Shown here: positions 38,350-50,112 of the stretch, in pieces
Numbering within the stretch: position 1 is the stretch's first letter
How the letters are laid out: each line of letters opens with the position of its first letter
From: Clavulina sp. PMI_390
Taxonomy: Eukaryota > Basidiomycota > Agaricomycetes > Cantharellales > Hydnaceae
Length of the DNA: 64,000 nt
Reading direction: 5' to 3'
Assembly: GCA_015039315.1 (NCBI GenBank)
Contig: WIDE01000012.1
Location: forward strand, 4,877-68,876
Position numbers and translations under genes: made by a program
Notes under the pieces: generated by a model
What the model was told of the DNA's origin: nothing
Seen by the model: only the letters and a program-made list of their open reading frames with translations
Database searches by the model: none

Positions 38350-38678
38350 CTTTGAAGTTCTGAACCTACTTATTCATTCCCCTGTTTTCTAACCTGCAAC
38401 CGTCAAGTCCCTATACCCTTCCCACTTGTTTATTCTGCGCACTTCACACGTTGTATACCTAAACATCTGCACTGTATCCGTCTTCACAGCTTGCGACCCC
38501 ATAGCAATGACAGCGCCCTGATTTTGTATTTATCCAGCGAGCGAGGCTACAACTGGCCTTGACTGAATTGGAATGACTGAATCGTTGAGGGAAACGAAAC
38601 ACAGCCACAACGAAAGCCTGGTCCTTCTCCTACTTGTTTGGTCACCTTGCTTTAGGGTGCTCAACTCCAGTTCATGAT
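38350..38678. other. Intergenic, no gene recognised
   Basis: 329 bp between the atypical kinase stop and the L2HGDH start, both on the plus strand. It would hold the kinase 3' UTR and the L2HGDH promoter. No repeat, RNA gene or ORF of note was seen. Confidence 0.4.
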
Positions 38679-40750
38679 ATGCTGCCTTCCGTGAGGCCAT
38701 CGATCGCTCGTCTCAATCCGCTTGGCCGCTTTTCCTACAGGGAGCCCGAGGGCTATGTTGATCATCTTGTTATCGGGCATGTATCATCCTTCAACTAAAT
38801 AAAAGGCCCTTTCATCACACCGGAACTTTGGAACTAAATTCAGTGATGTTATCATTGTAATTGCCACTGTTTAGAGCTGGTATCGTTGGTCTAGCGATTG
38901 CTCGGCAGTTGGCAGAACATTTCCCTACCTTGTCCACTTTTCTTGTTGAACGACATTCACACGCCGGCCAAGAGACGAGGTAACGGCTATTTTTCATCCT
39001 ACTTGTCCGGGGTGACCCGGTGGAGCACCGTTTCTGAAAATTACCGTCGCCCCTGTCTCTTTCCACCCACCCAATGTTATGGTAGTTCCCGCAACTCCGA
39101 AGTTATTCATGCAGGTGTGTTCAAACACCCACATCAATGTCTTCCCGTCGATTTCCTTCGAAGGATGATCAATATGTTCGTCGAATTTGCCTCACTGATA
39201 CATGCTGCTATCATTTGCGCCCCCTCGGAGTGTTAGGTCTCTATTACCGCAGCGACTCGCTCAAAACGCGTCTTTGTATCCGAGGGCGCGTGCTGATGTA
39301 CGACTATTGCGCATCTCGTGGTATTCCCCACCGCAATGTCGGAAAGCTTGTTGTCGCGTCACAGGCGCAGCTCGGGAAGGTCCACACGACACATGGGCAT
39401 GTCGAGGGGCTGCGACAAGCTGCCGCGGCTGGGCGCCTTGCCGGCCTAACTTCCGAGATGATCCCTACGACTCGGATTCTCACAGGCGACGAAACCCATC
39501 AACTCGAGCCAGATCTGAGTCCTGCAATTGCGGGAGCATTGCTCAGCCCAACTACGGGGATCGTCGATTCCCACGCGCTAATGCAATCCCTTGAGGCAGA
39601 TGTAGTATCCGCAAACGGAAATGTTGCATATGAGACTCGCGTTGTGCGCATCGATCCTCACCCAGAAGGTTTTGCCGTCCAGCTACAGACGGGCGGGGAC
39701 CAGGCGACACCTGACGCAGTGGTCGCTCGCACGGTCGTCAATGCTAGCGGGCTTTGTGCTCCTCTCATTCTGAATAGCCTCACATGGCCTGAGGCACCTG
39801 TGCCAATGTACTTTGCGCGTGGGTCGTATGCTTCGTATTATAGTAAGAAAGGAGCCGAGCAGTGAGCCCATTTTTGTTCGATTCTCTCTGTCTCTCTTTT
39901 TACGCTCTTCGGTTTTGTATCGTTTTCATTTTCCACTTCATACTCCCGCCGCCGCCCCGCCGCCCGCCCCTCATTGGGACCATGCAGCTGTCCCATCAAA
40001 TGGGGATATGGGCTCTTGTTTTGAATGTGCATCTCCCGCGGTTAACGTTAGACTAACTCTGCATTGTCCATTTGTCCACCCGCTGATGGGCGTTTTAGAG
40101 TCTCACACCTTGTCTATCCGGTCCCTGAAGATAAAGGTGGACATTCGTTTGCGTCACTAGGAACTCATCTTACGCTCGATATGTCCGGAAACATACGGTT
40201 CGGGCCAGATATCGAGTGGGTATCAGCGCCTGAACACATGGCAGAGAATGAGGAGGGCCAGTGGTGGGTGAAATATTACGAGCCACGAGTACTTGAGAAG
40301 GATACAAGAGGTGTAATGCATGATGCTATCTCCCGATACCTTGACCGGATCGACCCAGAGGGGCTTCGGGAAGATTACGTGGGCATGAGGCCAAAACTGG
40401 TTGGGTAAGGAGTGCCTGAGCTCAATTGCTTTTTCCTGCTCCGTTCTGTCTCTTCGGTAGCTCCCTGATGAAGGCCCCCATCTTCCTTTGCAAAACAGAC
40501 CAGGAGGCGGATTCCAAGACTTTGACGTACGGGTACACAGTGCGGCCCAATTCCGTGGTGGAGGAAAGGGGCAAATGATTTCTTTGATGGGTGAGTTGGG
40601 TGCTTTTTTTTTTGTCGACTTGGAAGGAACGAGTGCGGCTTGGGCTAATGATAATGGGATGCGGATATAATAGGGATCGAATCACCCGGATTGACAAGCT
40701 CGCTGGCGCTGGGGGAATATGTTGGAGGGTTGGTGCGAGGAAGCATATGA
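38679..40750 (+). CDS. L-2-hydroxyglutarate dehydrogenase-like FAD oxidoreductase
   Basis: DAO-family flavoenzyme that oxidises L-2-hydroxyglutarate to 2-oxoglutarate, normally mitochondrial. Exons 38679-38776, 38875-38979, 39086-39114, 39237-39861, 40099-40404, 40499-40590 and 40674-40750 sum to 1332 nt, 443 residues. The FAD fingerprint VIGAGIVGLAIARQLAE crosses intron 1, and frame is kept only if that intron uses a GC donor (gg|GC..AG|a). Next come SRNSEVIHAGLYY, NVGKLVVAS, NASGLCAP, HLVYPVPE, LGTHLTLDMSGNIRFGPDIEW and GMRPKL, then IESPGLTSSLALGEYV. The leader (MLPSVRPSIARLNPLGRFSY) is Arg-rich and lacks acids, suiting a mitochondrial presequence. Intron 4 (39862-40098, 237 bp) is far longer than its neighbours and GC-rich inside. 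Confidence 0.88.
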
Positions 40751-41487
40751 AGGTGTGAGACTTGATGAAGGTGATCGCTGTGTGGATCGATGGTCGGTGC
40801 CACGCTCATCTCCGCGAGTTGGTTATGTAGAATGCAAACGATGGTGCATGGCATGGCGGGTGTCGCGGGTCGGACGCGAATACGAATCCCCTTCCCCCTA
40901 TGTACTATATGTTAGTTCTGTACCGGGTTTCGTGTACCTTTCGTTTTGCCGTTCGGAAAGCGTGGGCATTCTGATGTTGCGTGTGGGGGGCGGATCTGAA
41001 TACTCGAGGCGCGCCCGCCGTGCGCGGGAGCGACGCTTGTGTCGAAATAGTCGTGGACCGATTTTGTTGCACCAATACAGATCTCAGACGAAGATCTCGA
41101 TGCGATCTATATACATGTATGTCAGGGTGTGCGCAGAAGCCAAGATGGCGACATGAAAGGGCAGGAGCAACAGGATAGGATAGTATAGCAACATAGTGGG
41201 CAGTATATGGGTACTCTCATAGGATTATCGTATTGACTCACTAGAACTGGGCACTTTGCAAGTCACGCCCAGTCCATTTCCCATCGCCCTGAGGGGCCCA
41301 AAAGAGCGCCGTGGGCTTCATACTGATCTCATCTTGGGCATATGCTATACTATCGTTATAATATGTCCATTTCCATACCCTCGCCCATGTCTCATTTCCC
41401 CTGTTCCCCCATTTCCCCCTCATCCCCCTCCCCTTCTCCCCTCTCTCATCTTCCCTCTCCCAGACCCCCCGACCTCGTCCGTCCTCG
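40751..41487. promoter_or_regulatory. Intergenic with long C/T tract upstream of the Tcp11-like gene
   Basis: 737 bp without a recognisable exon. The last 90 bp (about 41398-41470) are almost purely C and T, a pyrimidine-rich tract of the sort found just upstream of starts in many strongly expressed fungal genes. It ends about 17 bp before the ATG at 41488. The remainder shows no repeat or RNA gene. Confidence 0.5.
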
Positions 41488-44400
41488 ATGGCGTCGCATC
41501 ACCGGCACCAGCGCGCTCAGAAACGCCCCCGCCCCGCCGACTGTGATCTTGACCGAGACCGAGACAGTCACATCGCTGGTGGCGCTGCCTACCTCCGACA
41601 AGCACATATCAAACGTGTTTGTAGACGGCCGCGCCCTCGCTCACCATCTCCTCTCCCGGACTTGGCCAACAGCAGCAACAGCAGCGATAACCCACGCCCA
41701 TCTTCATCATCCGAAACCTCTCTCCCAGGTATTGAACGCATTCTTCAACGCAGCCTAGTCTTCTCTACCTATCTTTTTTTTTCTCTTGCCCATTTTGCGC
41801 TATCGATAAATTTCTGCGAACGGTCCACTCATCTCTTTTTTTTTTTTCTTATATTTTCTTCTCTTCCAGATACCCGATCTGCAGCTTCCGTAAAAGGCTA
41901 CAATCTCCAACCAGAGGGTGCGTCGCCTCGCCCCGAGTCGGACGTCCCGCTACAATCACCAGAGTCGAATGGTATCCCCAGCATCCAAAGATCCCATCGC
42001 CGCAGCGCCAGTCCACGCTATGAGGGCTCGGCGCAACGACGACGGCTGCTGCCCCGTCTGAATACGGCTCTCCCCTCTCTTCCGCTGCTTCCTTCTCCCG
42101 CCTCTTGCACCTCTCCCACTGTCCACTCCGATGCAGCATTCATCCCATCCCATCTGCCCCCTATCCGAAGAGAAACACTTCGCGAGCTTGATCTCGAGGC
42201 CATCTTGGCAAATGACCAATTACGTGCGTGCCATCCGTTCATACCCCGGCCATGAACGAAAAAGAAAGAACACAGGATATTTACTTATTATTGCTACATT
42301 TTATGTCCCACACAGGCCATGACATTCTATTTGATCCAGCCCTTCAATTTCGCCCGCTAACCAACCGCAGAAAGCGTCTTGCTGCCGAGCGATATTGGTT
42401 TGCCGTCCAGCGTGAACTCGAAACTGGTTGTATCTGCACATCATTTGATCAACACGGATCCCTCCTGCCATGCAAACGCCTCACCTCATGGAAGTGGCCT
42501 CTGGCGGCAAACTTACAGATGGAAGCTCCGAGACCTACATTACCGTCATCCCAGCAGCACCAGAACCAGCACCAGCCACACCTGCCCTTCTCCTCGCGTA
42601 TTCCTGCTCTCATCACTGAGCTTCGAGAAGTCCTATTGAGCGTTATGGTTCCATGCCCGCTCCCTCCCGTCCCCACACCCCACACACCGCTCATTTCCAC
42701 TTTAGATGATGATCCCAAATCGGCCTTGCTCTCAGATGCGTTCATCACACCTGGTATGCAACTCAGTCGAAGCATTGCGCGTTCCTCGCTTCAACAGCCG
42801 CAGGCTGCTGCTTCCTCCCCTCGCCAGGTTCCGACACGGCAACATGATATGACAACCTCCGTGCCTTCTCATCCGCTATCGACAAGTGATCTCCCTACTC
42901 TGGGCGATCGGCAAGATCGACGCGCGGGCGTTGTGCATCCGCCACTTTCTGCAGATGTCATGCTCCAACACCAGCAGGTTCGCGATATCTTGGACGTCCC
43001 ACTCATCCTTCAACAACTGGCCCATAATGTGTTTGACCCTGCAACTCTGTTCACTTCCCTCGGCCGTATCATTAAATCTCACTGTGCCCCAATGAGGGAT
43101 GCGGCCGTTGAAGACATCATGGCCACTGCGCGCGGAACATCACCCACTGCGCCTGCTCGCTCAAGCGGTGACAGCAATAGTAGTACCGCAACCGCGGTGT
43201 CATCACCTCAATCTCGCATCTTGCACACGGTGCTTGCCATCCGCAGGTGCTTCGATCTATTCGAGCTCATGAAACTGGTTCGTCCGTCCCACCCTCTCTC
43301 GCCTACTTCATTCGAGATGTTCACGCTTCTGGCTTTCTTTTCTTTCCGTTTCTTTTTTTTTACACCTCGTGCTTATCATAGGACATTGCCAATCACCAGC
43401 TTCAGTTCATCCGCCAATATCTTCATCAGACATCGATGGAGTATGAGCTTACCGCCATCCATAATCATCAGCTGCATCGGTCACTCAGTCTCTCTTGTAC
43501 GCGGCAATGGATATATCGGCACCTTGACGCGAACGCTCCGCCGCCAGCCCTTCAATTAGCTACAGCTTCCGACAACACATCGTGTCGCATTGACCGTGCC
43601 ATATGTGACGGTATTGTTGCCCTCATCTTCGATCCCCCGTTCCCGAGTGCGTCGGGCGCGGCAGCGGCACACTTAGCCACCTCACCAAATTCGGCTGCCC
43701 GTTTAAGCCATGGATCGCGTCGCCAACTGCAACCTTCTCCAGAAGGTATGGCAGCTGCCGGATATCCTGAAACCTTATGGCTCGACTATTCTCGCATCCG
43801 TGCTCTCAGCGCCGATGTAGCCGATCTTACTGCCGTCTATATGCTCCTCATGCTCTATCGGCAAACCGTACATTCGTCTACCGGTTCGAAAGAACCCATC
43901 AAAACGAGTCAGCTCGAGCAGATTAAGGATGAGATATGGCAGATTGGCCCTGCACGCTTAGGTTGGTGTTTCTTCCACGGTCGTGCAAAAGCGGCTAGCG
44001 CCTCCACCACCACCCCTGCATCTAATGAGGAGGGTGCGAGCGCATCTGAGGATGCTCGCTGGCGGCGTGGTGTGAACGACGTCATCCTCCAGATCGCGAG
44101 ACGTGCACGCGAAGCCGACCCTCGGTCCACGTCAGCCGCCATCATCCGGGGTGAGGCAAGCTCACTACAAGGATCGGAGGCTCCCATCCTGGTCGCTTCC
44201 CACCCTGTTTCATTGCTATCATCACCACCCTCTAATCTCCCCGATCCTGCCACGATCTCTTTGTTAGAAGCGTGGGCAGAGTCTAATATGCGCCTGGGTT
44301 CTCCCATCCACAGCATCATGGCGAAGAAGCTCCGCGCCGTTCTCGGCGACATGGTTTGGAGGCTCAGATCCTTTTCCACTTCCTCGTCCCAATCGCCGCT

Positions 44401-44566
44401 TCTCCCGACAGTCCCTTTGGCTCCCACTACTCTTCTGGCTGGAAACGGCCTCGAGCCACTCGCACCCGAACTGCATCACCTGGCTGATCGCATCGCGAAA
44501 CTGGTGGCTATCCATTCCCAAGTATATCGTCACGTTTATGAGTCCCCTGGATTCGCCCTTTCTTAA
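41488..44566 (+). CDS. Tcp11/Sok1-family protein
   Basis: Relative of yeast Sok1 and vertebrate T-complex protein 11, implicated genetically in cAMP/PKA signalling. Exons 41488-41728, 41870-42223, 42316-43277 and 43382-44566 sum to 2742 nt, 913 residues. The first 190 residues are basic and disordered. The Tcp11 domain runs from RHDILFDPALQFRPL through AERYWFAVQRELETGC, SRIPALITELREVLLSVMVP, DVPLILQQLAHNVFDPATLF, CAPMRDAAVEDIM, VLAIRRCFDLFELMKL, DIANHQLQFIRQYL, YPETLWLDYSRI and VADLTAVYMLLMLYRQ to the C-terminus. Several Ser/Pro insertions interrupt the helices. Intron 1 has long T runs. No catalytic residues are expected in this family. Confidence 0.88.
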
Positions 44567-45456
44567 TCACAGCATCCCCCCACTGTCCCCACCATCAACA
44601 ACCTAATTTCCTCTCCTCGTATATTGATTTTCCGTTATTGCTCACCCAACGCTGACCGTTTCTTGCCACGATACCATGACGCCTTTCTATTTTCGTTTCC
44701 TCAATCATTCGTCTTTTTCTCCTCCACATGCAACACGTCTGGTTCTTCGGTGGGTTTACCACTCTCCCACAGTCCTATGCCATCCACTGGATTGCGCTAT
44801 TATATCATTATAACTACTTCGCTATCAATCCTCACGCATGAGCGTCCATGCTCCTTGCCATATCCAGCTTCCACTGAACAACTGCCTTGCCCGTTCCCTC
44901 CCACTCTAGTACAATGAAAACTCATTCTCCATAGTGTCGTTCTCTGGGGCTTCTACCCACCATGTGTATTAATCTCGTTTGTACCGTGATATTACGGGGG
45001 TACCTATTACCTACGATCTAGCACCGAGGGCAAAGGAAGAACCTCCTTCATTCGTGAGTATACGATCAGGACCCGATTTACAAATTTGAGTGCCCCGCCA
45101 TCGAGAGGTAATCGAATAAGGAAAATGCGGGGCAGCGGATGAAATCATATTTTGCGTGTGAGACGAGCGGCAGCTGGGCCAGAAGGAGATGTGGCTAAAT
45201 GGCCATGTACCAGAAACACGGCATCGGCTTCGGCATCGGCATTACGCCGCCACTATACGAATGATTGGTGCCTCCTCCCTGTTCAGCCACCAACTACTTG
45301 GAGACGGGCGAACCCCACGCCGCCAACCCGAGGAATGAAAAGGGAAAAGAGTGAGAGGAGAAGGGTCGTTACACATGTGTACAGAGGCCGTTACAATGCC
45401 CTTCCTCCTTCCCTAATTAAGTCTTGACGGCGCATGGACAGCCTGGCAACAGGCGG
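44567..45456. other. Intergenic between convergent genes, no gene recognised
   Basis: 890 bp between the Tcp11-like stop (plus) and the F-box gene stop (minus). The first 350 bp are T/C-rich and look like a 3' UTR. I found no conserved coding exon, tRNA or repeat in the rest. Confidence 0.4.
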
Positions 45457-48400
45457 TCATTTCTGGTACACATTCTTGTAGAGCTCCACACGACGCTTGC
45501 GTTTCTTGCGCGGATCCTGAGGGCGGGCAACGAAAAGACCACGACGACAAATACGATCGAATTAAAGGATTTTCGCCCGGAACCGAACCAATGCACGTCA
45601 GCAAATGGAAGAATGCAAGATGCTGTGACCAACCTCCCAAGTGTTATCGGTTACATCGCCATCTCCCTCGTCCTCGGAACTAGTGCTTTTTTCGCGAGCG
45701 GACTCTCGCAATTTGCGTTCTTGATTCCGCAGAGGAGGAAGGCGCCTGAGCAATTCCAAATGGACCGAGGACTGCATCACGTATAATGGGGCCTGATAAG
45801 ACTAGGCTGTAGTTTTCTGCGATGCTAGCTCACCTTTTGGGTTCTCTGATTTGGCCGTCCACTTTCATTTCGCCCAACGAGCATTTTCTTCTTCCGAAGC
45901 TATTTGACCGACGTCAGACGAATCGAAGATCCGGCAGAGTAAATCATAGACAGCCACTTGGCGAATCAGGGATCATCGCTCCGTAAGTGCAAAGGATAAT
46001 GCGACGCACCTCTTTCGCCTCGGCATGCTGAATGTCGGCTAGATTCTTAATCCAGACCGCCATCTCATTAGCCTGGCACAGTTTCTCATAATTGCTCTCC
46101 GTGCCATCCGAGGACAAAGGAGGTAGAGCCGCGCGATTGTTGATAGCCGAGTCCTCGTTGGAAACATCGTCGAGGCTCTCCATCTCGACGTCACTCGTAC
46201 TAGCGCCAGCCAGATTGGCGAGTTGTGCTACCAAGCGACGAGGTCGCTTTGCGGGTCGTTCTCCGTCAACAGTCTCAGAAGACATGGGAGGCGATTTGAC
46301 TTCCTCTCCTTTGAGGTCCACATAGTCTTCGCGCGATGCATAAAACTTTTGCACCTCGATCGCTTCCCATAGGACAGAGGGAACCTCACGGTTGAGAGCA
46401 AAAAACATCTCAAAATGTTGGAGCGTTATTAGACCATCTTTTGTATCTTTTGTGTCTCTGATATATTTCTGGACAAGCTCCAGTATTAATACCCACTCAG
46501 CATCAAATAAAGGAACACCTACGAAAATTCCCATATGGCTAGCCAATAGCAGGTGAGTAAAAAAGATTGCTGCCTCCTTGCTCTTTGGACCGAAAGTTTT
46601 CAATATCCAAGGCCAAACTTCGGGCGTGTTCGTCACTGATCACCAAAATGTTAGCACAGGGACAGCTATTGTGCTCAGGCGGGTGAAACCCACATCTAGT
46701 GGCGATTTGCGCCTGGTGATAGGCTTCCGACAAATTGGGATTTTTGAAGCCTGTTAGGGATAATTTACCCTACAAGTAGATTCTGTGTGAGCGGTGACAG
46801 AATCGACCAGAGTGACAATGCAGCTCACAAGCTCATTGGGAACAGACTCAGAGGCGCAGAAATTATGCTCTTCTCGCCTCAGTCCCAACGCAGCCCACTG
46901 TGGATAAATACGATTACTCGCATTTTCGGAGCAGAGGTCGCTGATATCAATATCGCAGGAGCAAATCGCAGAGCTGATGGAGTCCTAGAATTGATACGTA
47001 GTCTGAGTTCAGCGTCAAGTGGAATAAGATCTGAGTGCACACCATCAACGAGTGCTTTGGAGCTAAGTCCTTGATCACAAGTCCCTAAAGCAATATATCA
47101 GACAAGGGTTTCGTTTTCTGTAACCAGCCAAGGCCGTACCTTCCCATCACAAGTCAATGCGCTGAGGGTCGTATTCTCCGCGATCGCGTTGATATCGCTG
47201 TCACTTAATTCTAGTTTAGACTGATTATGTGCAATGTAGAGGAAGACGGGATGATGCGAAGTCATTGTGGGTTGTTCAAGGACCTGCATAAGATCTAATT
47301 TTGTCAGAGGTCCGAGCTTGTGGCTCTCTAGGCGTTCTGTGATCTTGTCGAGCGCTGCTGTTTGCATGGTTTGAGTGATCCCAGGTTTGCCGGGTTCTGC
47401 TAAGATGGGGAAGCTCTGTGCAAATATAGCGAAAATCATAACTGAACGAGCTGCCGCGTCTTTCATGCTGGTAATCTCTTGATAGAGCGAGGAGACGAGG
47501 TCAAAGATCTCTCTGCTGAACAGCAACGAAGTATTGTTGAATAGCTAGGGGGGGAGCAGATGAGCGTCGTGATACTATGTGATGAAAAAGAAGAAAAAAA
47601 AGCCTCATACCTTCAACAAATCTACAATTAGGGTCCTTGAAAAGAATGAATATTTTTCACACTGAGCCAATATAGCTGAGGAACCTACTTTAGCTCGAAG
47701 CGTAGACCATTCGAAGCGTTGAGGATCTTGAGCGTAGCAAACCCATGTGGAGCCTTGATCTTCTCCATACAAATCATACCCGCCAAAGTTCGAGATATGT
47801 AGCTGGTGGGTGAGCAGATGAGATCATTGGGCATGAGGTCTCATCACGTATTGGCTTACATCTCGCTGTCAAGCTGAAATAGCTCTAAAAGAGACTTTGC
47901 AATATACGCCGCTTCACCTTCTGAAGGGTTGCTGAGCGCCAGGGACTGGGCAAATAGTTTGCGGAGCATCGACGCGTGCCACTCATCCGCTTTCCCGAAT
48001 CCATTGCGGCGAGCAAGAGGGAGGAGGCGGGGCTCAGTGGTTACATAGTCAGTGAAGGATTTAGTAATTGGGTCCTAGGGAAAGAGTGAGAATTGGCTAA
48101 TAATATTCTGGTGAAAACGTGTTACTTTGTCGTCCCAGGGTCTGAACTCGTATTTTTCGAACGTTTCCCGCACATTCGTCCACTGTTCCTCGAGTACATC
48201 AGGGCTTGGGTTGCTTGATTTCTTCAAGACGATGTAGCCCTCAATCAGAGCGGCGTCAGATCCACCTTTGGAAACATCGATATTGTCACCATAGCGGGAT
48301 GCCCCTACACCAACAAAATGGGCAAACGATGTATAGGACATGGTACGACACCATCTAGATCGAAGGTGTTTTATGATATTTCCTAGGGAACTCTTCTCAG

Positions 48401-49039
48401 AAGGGATGGTAGTAGAGACTCGTGGAATTCAAGATACCTTTGGTATAATGACCAATAATAGACTGTATGAGGTACCTGCTGACATGGGCGCCACTAGATA
48501 TCATTGTCTAAGGATTACAAAGTATCAGCAGCAGTGTAAATGCAGAGGTTTGGATCGAGAAGAGGATTCGCACGTCAATGCATTCAGGGGTCAAGAGTTG
48601 CCCTTTTAGAAGGGCGTGATGAAACGCGTATGCCTAGCATAACTGAGCTTGAACTCAAAGCAAAATTCGAGAGGATTCTGAGAGAGGGACCTTGCCGTAT
48701 CGCAAAAAGAACCGTGCTCGAACCCATGGTTCTTTGGAAAAGTCCTGCAATTGCCTGCACGTTTCAACGAGGTGACGGGGATCTTCTACAAAGGTGAAGA
48801 TCTCGACTGTAATCTCCACTAGCGTTACGAGTCAGCGTTCTTGTCGCGGGAAGAACCAGCAGACCCGCTGCATGGCTCTCAGAGAATGCCAGCATGGTGC
48901 CTGGGTAAGAGACGAGCCCAGTATACGAGGGGAGGATAGATCTCGCGTATTCGGGGTACAAACACTTACGCGGAAGGGACAATAGACCCGGGCGTTGTTT
49001 ATTGTCTGAACGATGGGAAGGAGAGGAAGAACTGGCCAT
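45457..49039 (-). CDS. F-box protein with helical C-terminal region and basic tail
   Basis: Probable SCF ubiquitin-ligase adaptor. Exon 1 (49039-48970) splices in phase 1 to 48818-48691, giving GLLSLPLEITVEIFTFVED then PRHLVETCRQL, an F-box. Exons 48633-48574 (AYAFHHALLKGQLLTPECID) and 48507-48438 (TMISSGAHVSRYLIQ) follow. A phase-1 intron to 48382 bypasses the stop at 48397 and joins NIIKHLRSRWCRTMSYTSF then AHFVGVGASRYGD. Further helical exons (DPITKSFTDYV, LLKLFNNTSLLFSREIFDLV, WAALGLRREEH, EVWPWILKTFGPKSKEAAI) resemble a fungal F-box family I know from Agaricomycetes. The 3' model is weaker: I join AKE to LRKKKMLVGRNE (acceptor about 45903) and end at DPRKKRKRRVELYKNVYQK, 45457. A separate small basic gene at 45884-45457 is the alternative. 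Substrate unknown. Confidence 0.7.
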
Positions 49040-50112
49040 GTCGATTGCACAACCCTCAATGGCGGCGAACAGATGTTCAGAACTGACTAGGGGCAGGCAT
49101 TTTCCCACGGCAGGGGAGGTCGCTTTGCCAAGGAGAGGCTTACGAGCAAAAAGGAATTGCACAGAATTCTTTACTGTGTGGCAATGGTACAACAACGCAT
49201 TGTGTACTATAGGATCGATTTATGAAGCGAAAAGTGCATTTCGAGGATTCACACCACTGGATTATGCACGCGAGGGCGCTAATCTGACTTGCGCCTGCAG
49301 GACAGAGTCTGACTCCTCTCAGCCTGCGCCACCATCTGGATCAACGTCTATCCGGGCGTCAGAATATTCCCTGATATGTCATTATCTGGTCGGCTACTTG
49401 AATTTGTATGTATACACTAAATAGCGCACGTAGTCTCTATGCAAAAGATTTGTAGATCGATACTGCAAGCCGCAATCTCATGTCCATCCACCGTCTCTGA
49501 ATTGTGATTTGGTCAATCAGCCTGCATGCTGCATGTTGCATCACCAACTATGCATGGCACACGGAGTTTTGCGGGAGATCTTGCGAGAAGGACGGGCAGC
49601 CCCGAGAGTTGGTCTGGCATGTCGGCATGGCGGAGCACCTTCGGTTCGCTCCTCAAGCGGCGGCCTCCCACCGGGCCTCCCCGCCCAAGGAAGACAGAGG
49701 GGATATAAGAGCCCTGTGGGACGTGGTGATGAGCGGCACACGCTAAGATTCTTCTGACTAAAACTTTGATGAAACAAAGAGGGTGCAAGTAGCACAGCCT
49801 GGTCAAGATAAAAATGTTTCAATACGATCCAGAACGTTGCGAAGCAAACCAGCGCGGATGAAGTTCGCGGGGGGTCAGGCACTTGATCAGATCTCTGTTT
49901 TCTAGTGAAGAAGTTGAGACACCGGTTTACGAGCCACACCTATACAACAAGATACGAGAGGGAAAATGTACAATTCGAGACCAGATAAGCATGCCGACGG
50001 TGGAGAGAAAACCGCGAATAGCTGAGCAACAACCCCGACTCCCGCTTCGAAAGGTCACAAAGTTGACCATTGTTTGCTTCTCACCCTGTGTCCCCTTCAT
50101 TGAGTATTTGGA
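49040..50112. other. Long intergenic region, no gene recognised
   Basis: 1073 bp between the divergent F-box and V-ATPase d genes. Open frames on both strands lack conserved content or splice support. A short plus-strand stretch near 49240-49290 would read FTPLDYAREGANL, weakly ankyrin-like, without neighbours in frame. Likely promoter DNA plus possible decayed sequence. Confidence 0.4.

Noticed and set aside
49240..49290. Ankyrin-like motif FTPLDYAREGANL
   Set aside because: Only one half-repeat is present, with no other repeats in frame or by splicing. It is probably a chance match.
49504..49939. Several overlapping ORFs in the 49-50 kb intergenic region
   Set aside because: GC-rich low-complexity frames on both strands mirror each other, lack ATG-led family similarity and have no coherent splice pattern.
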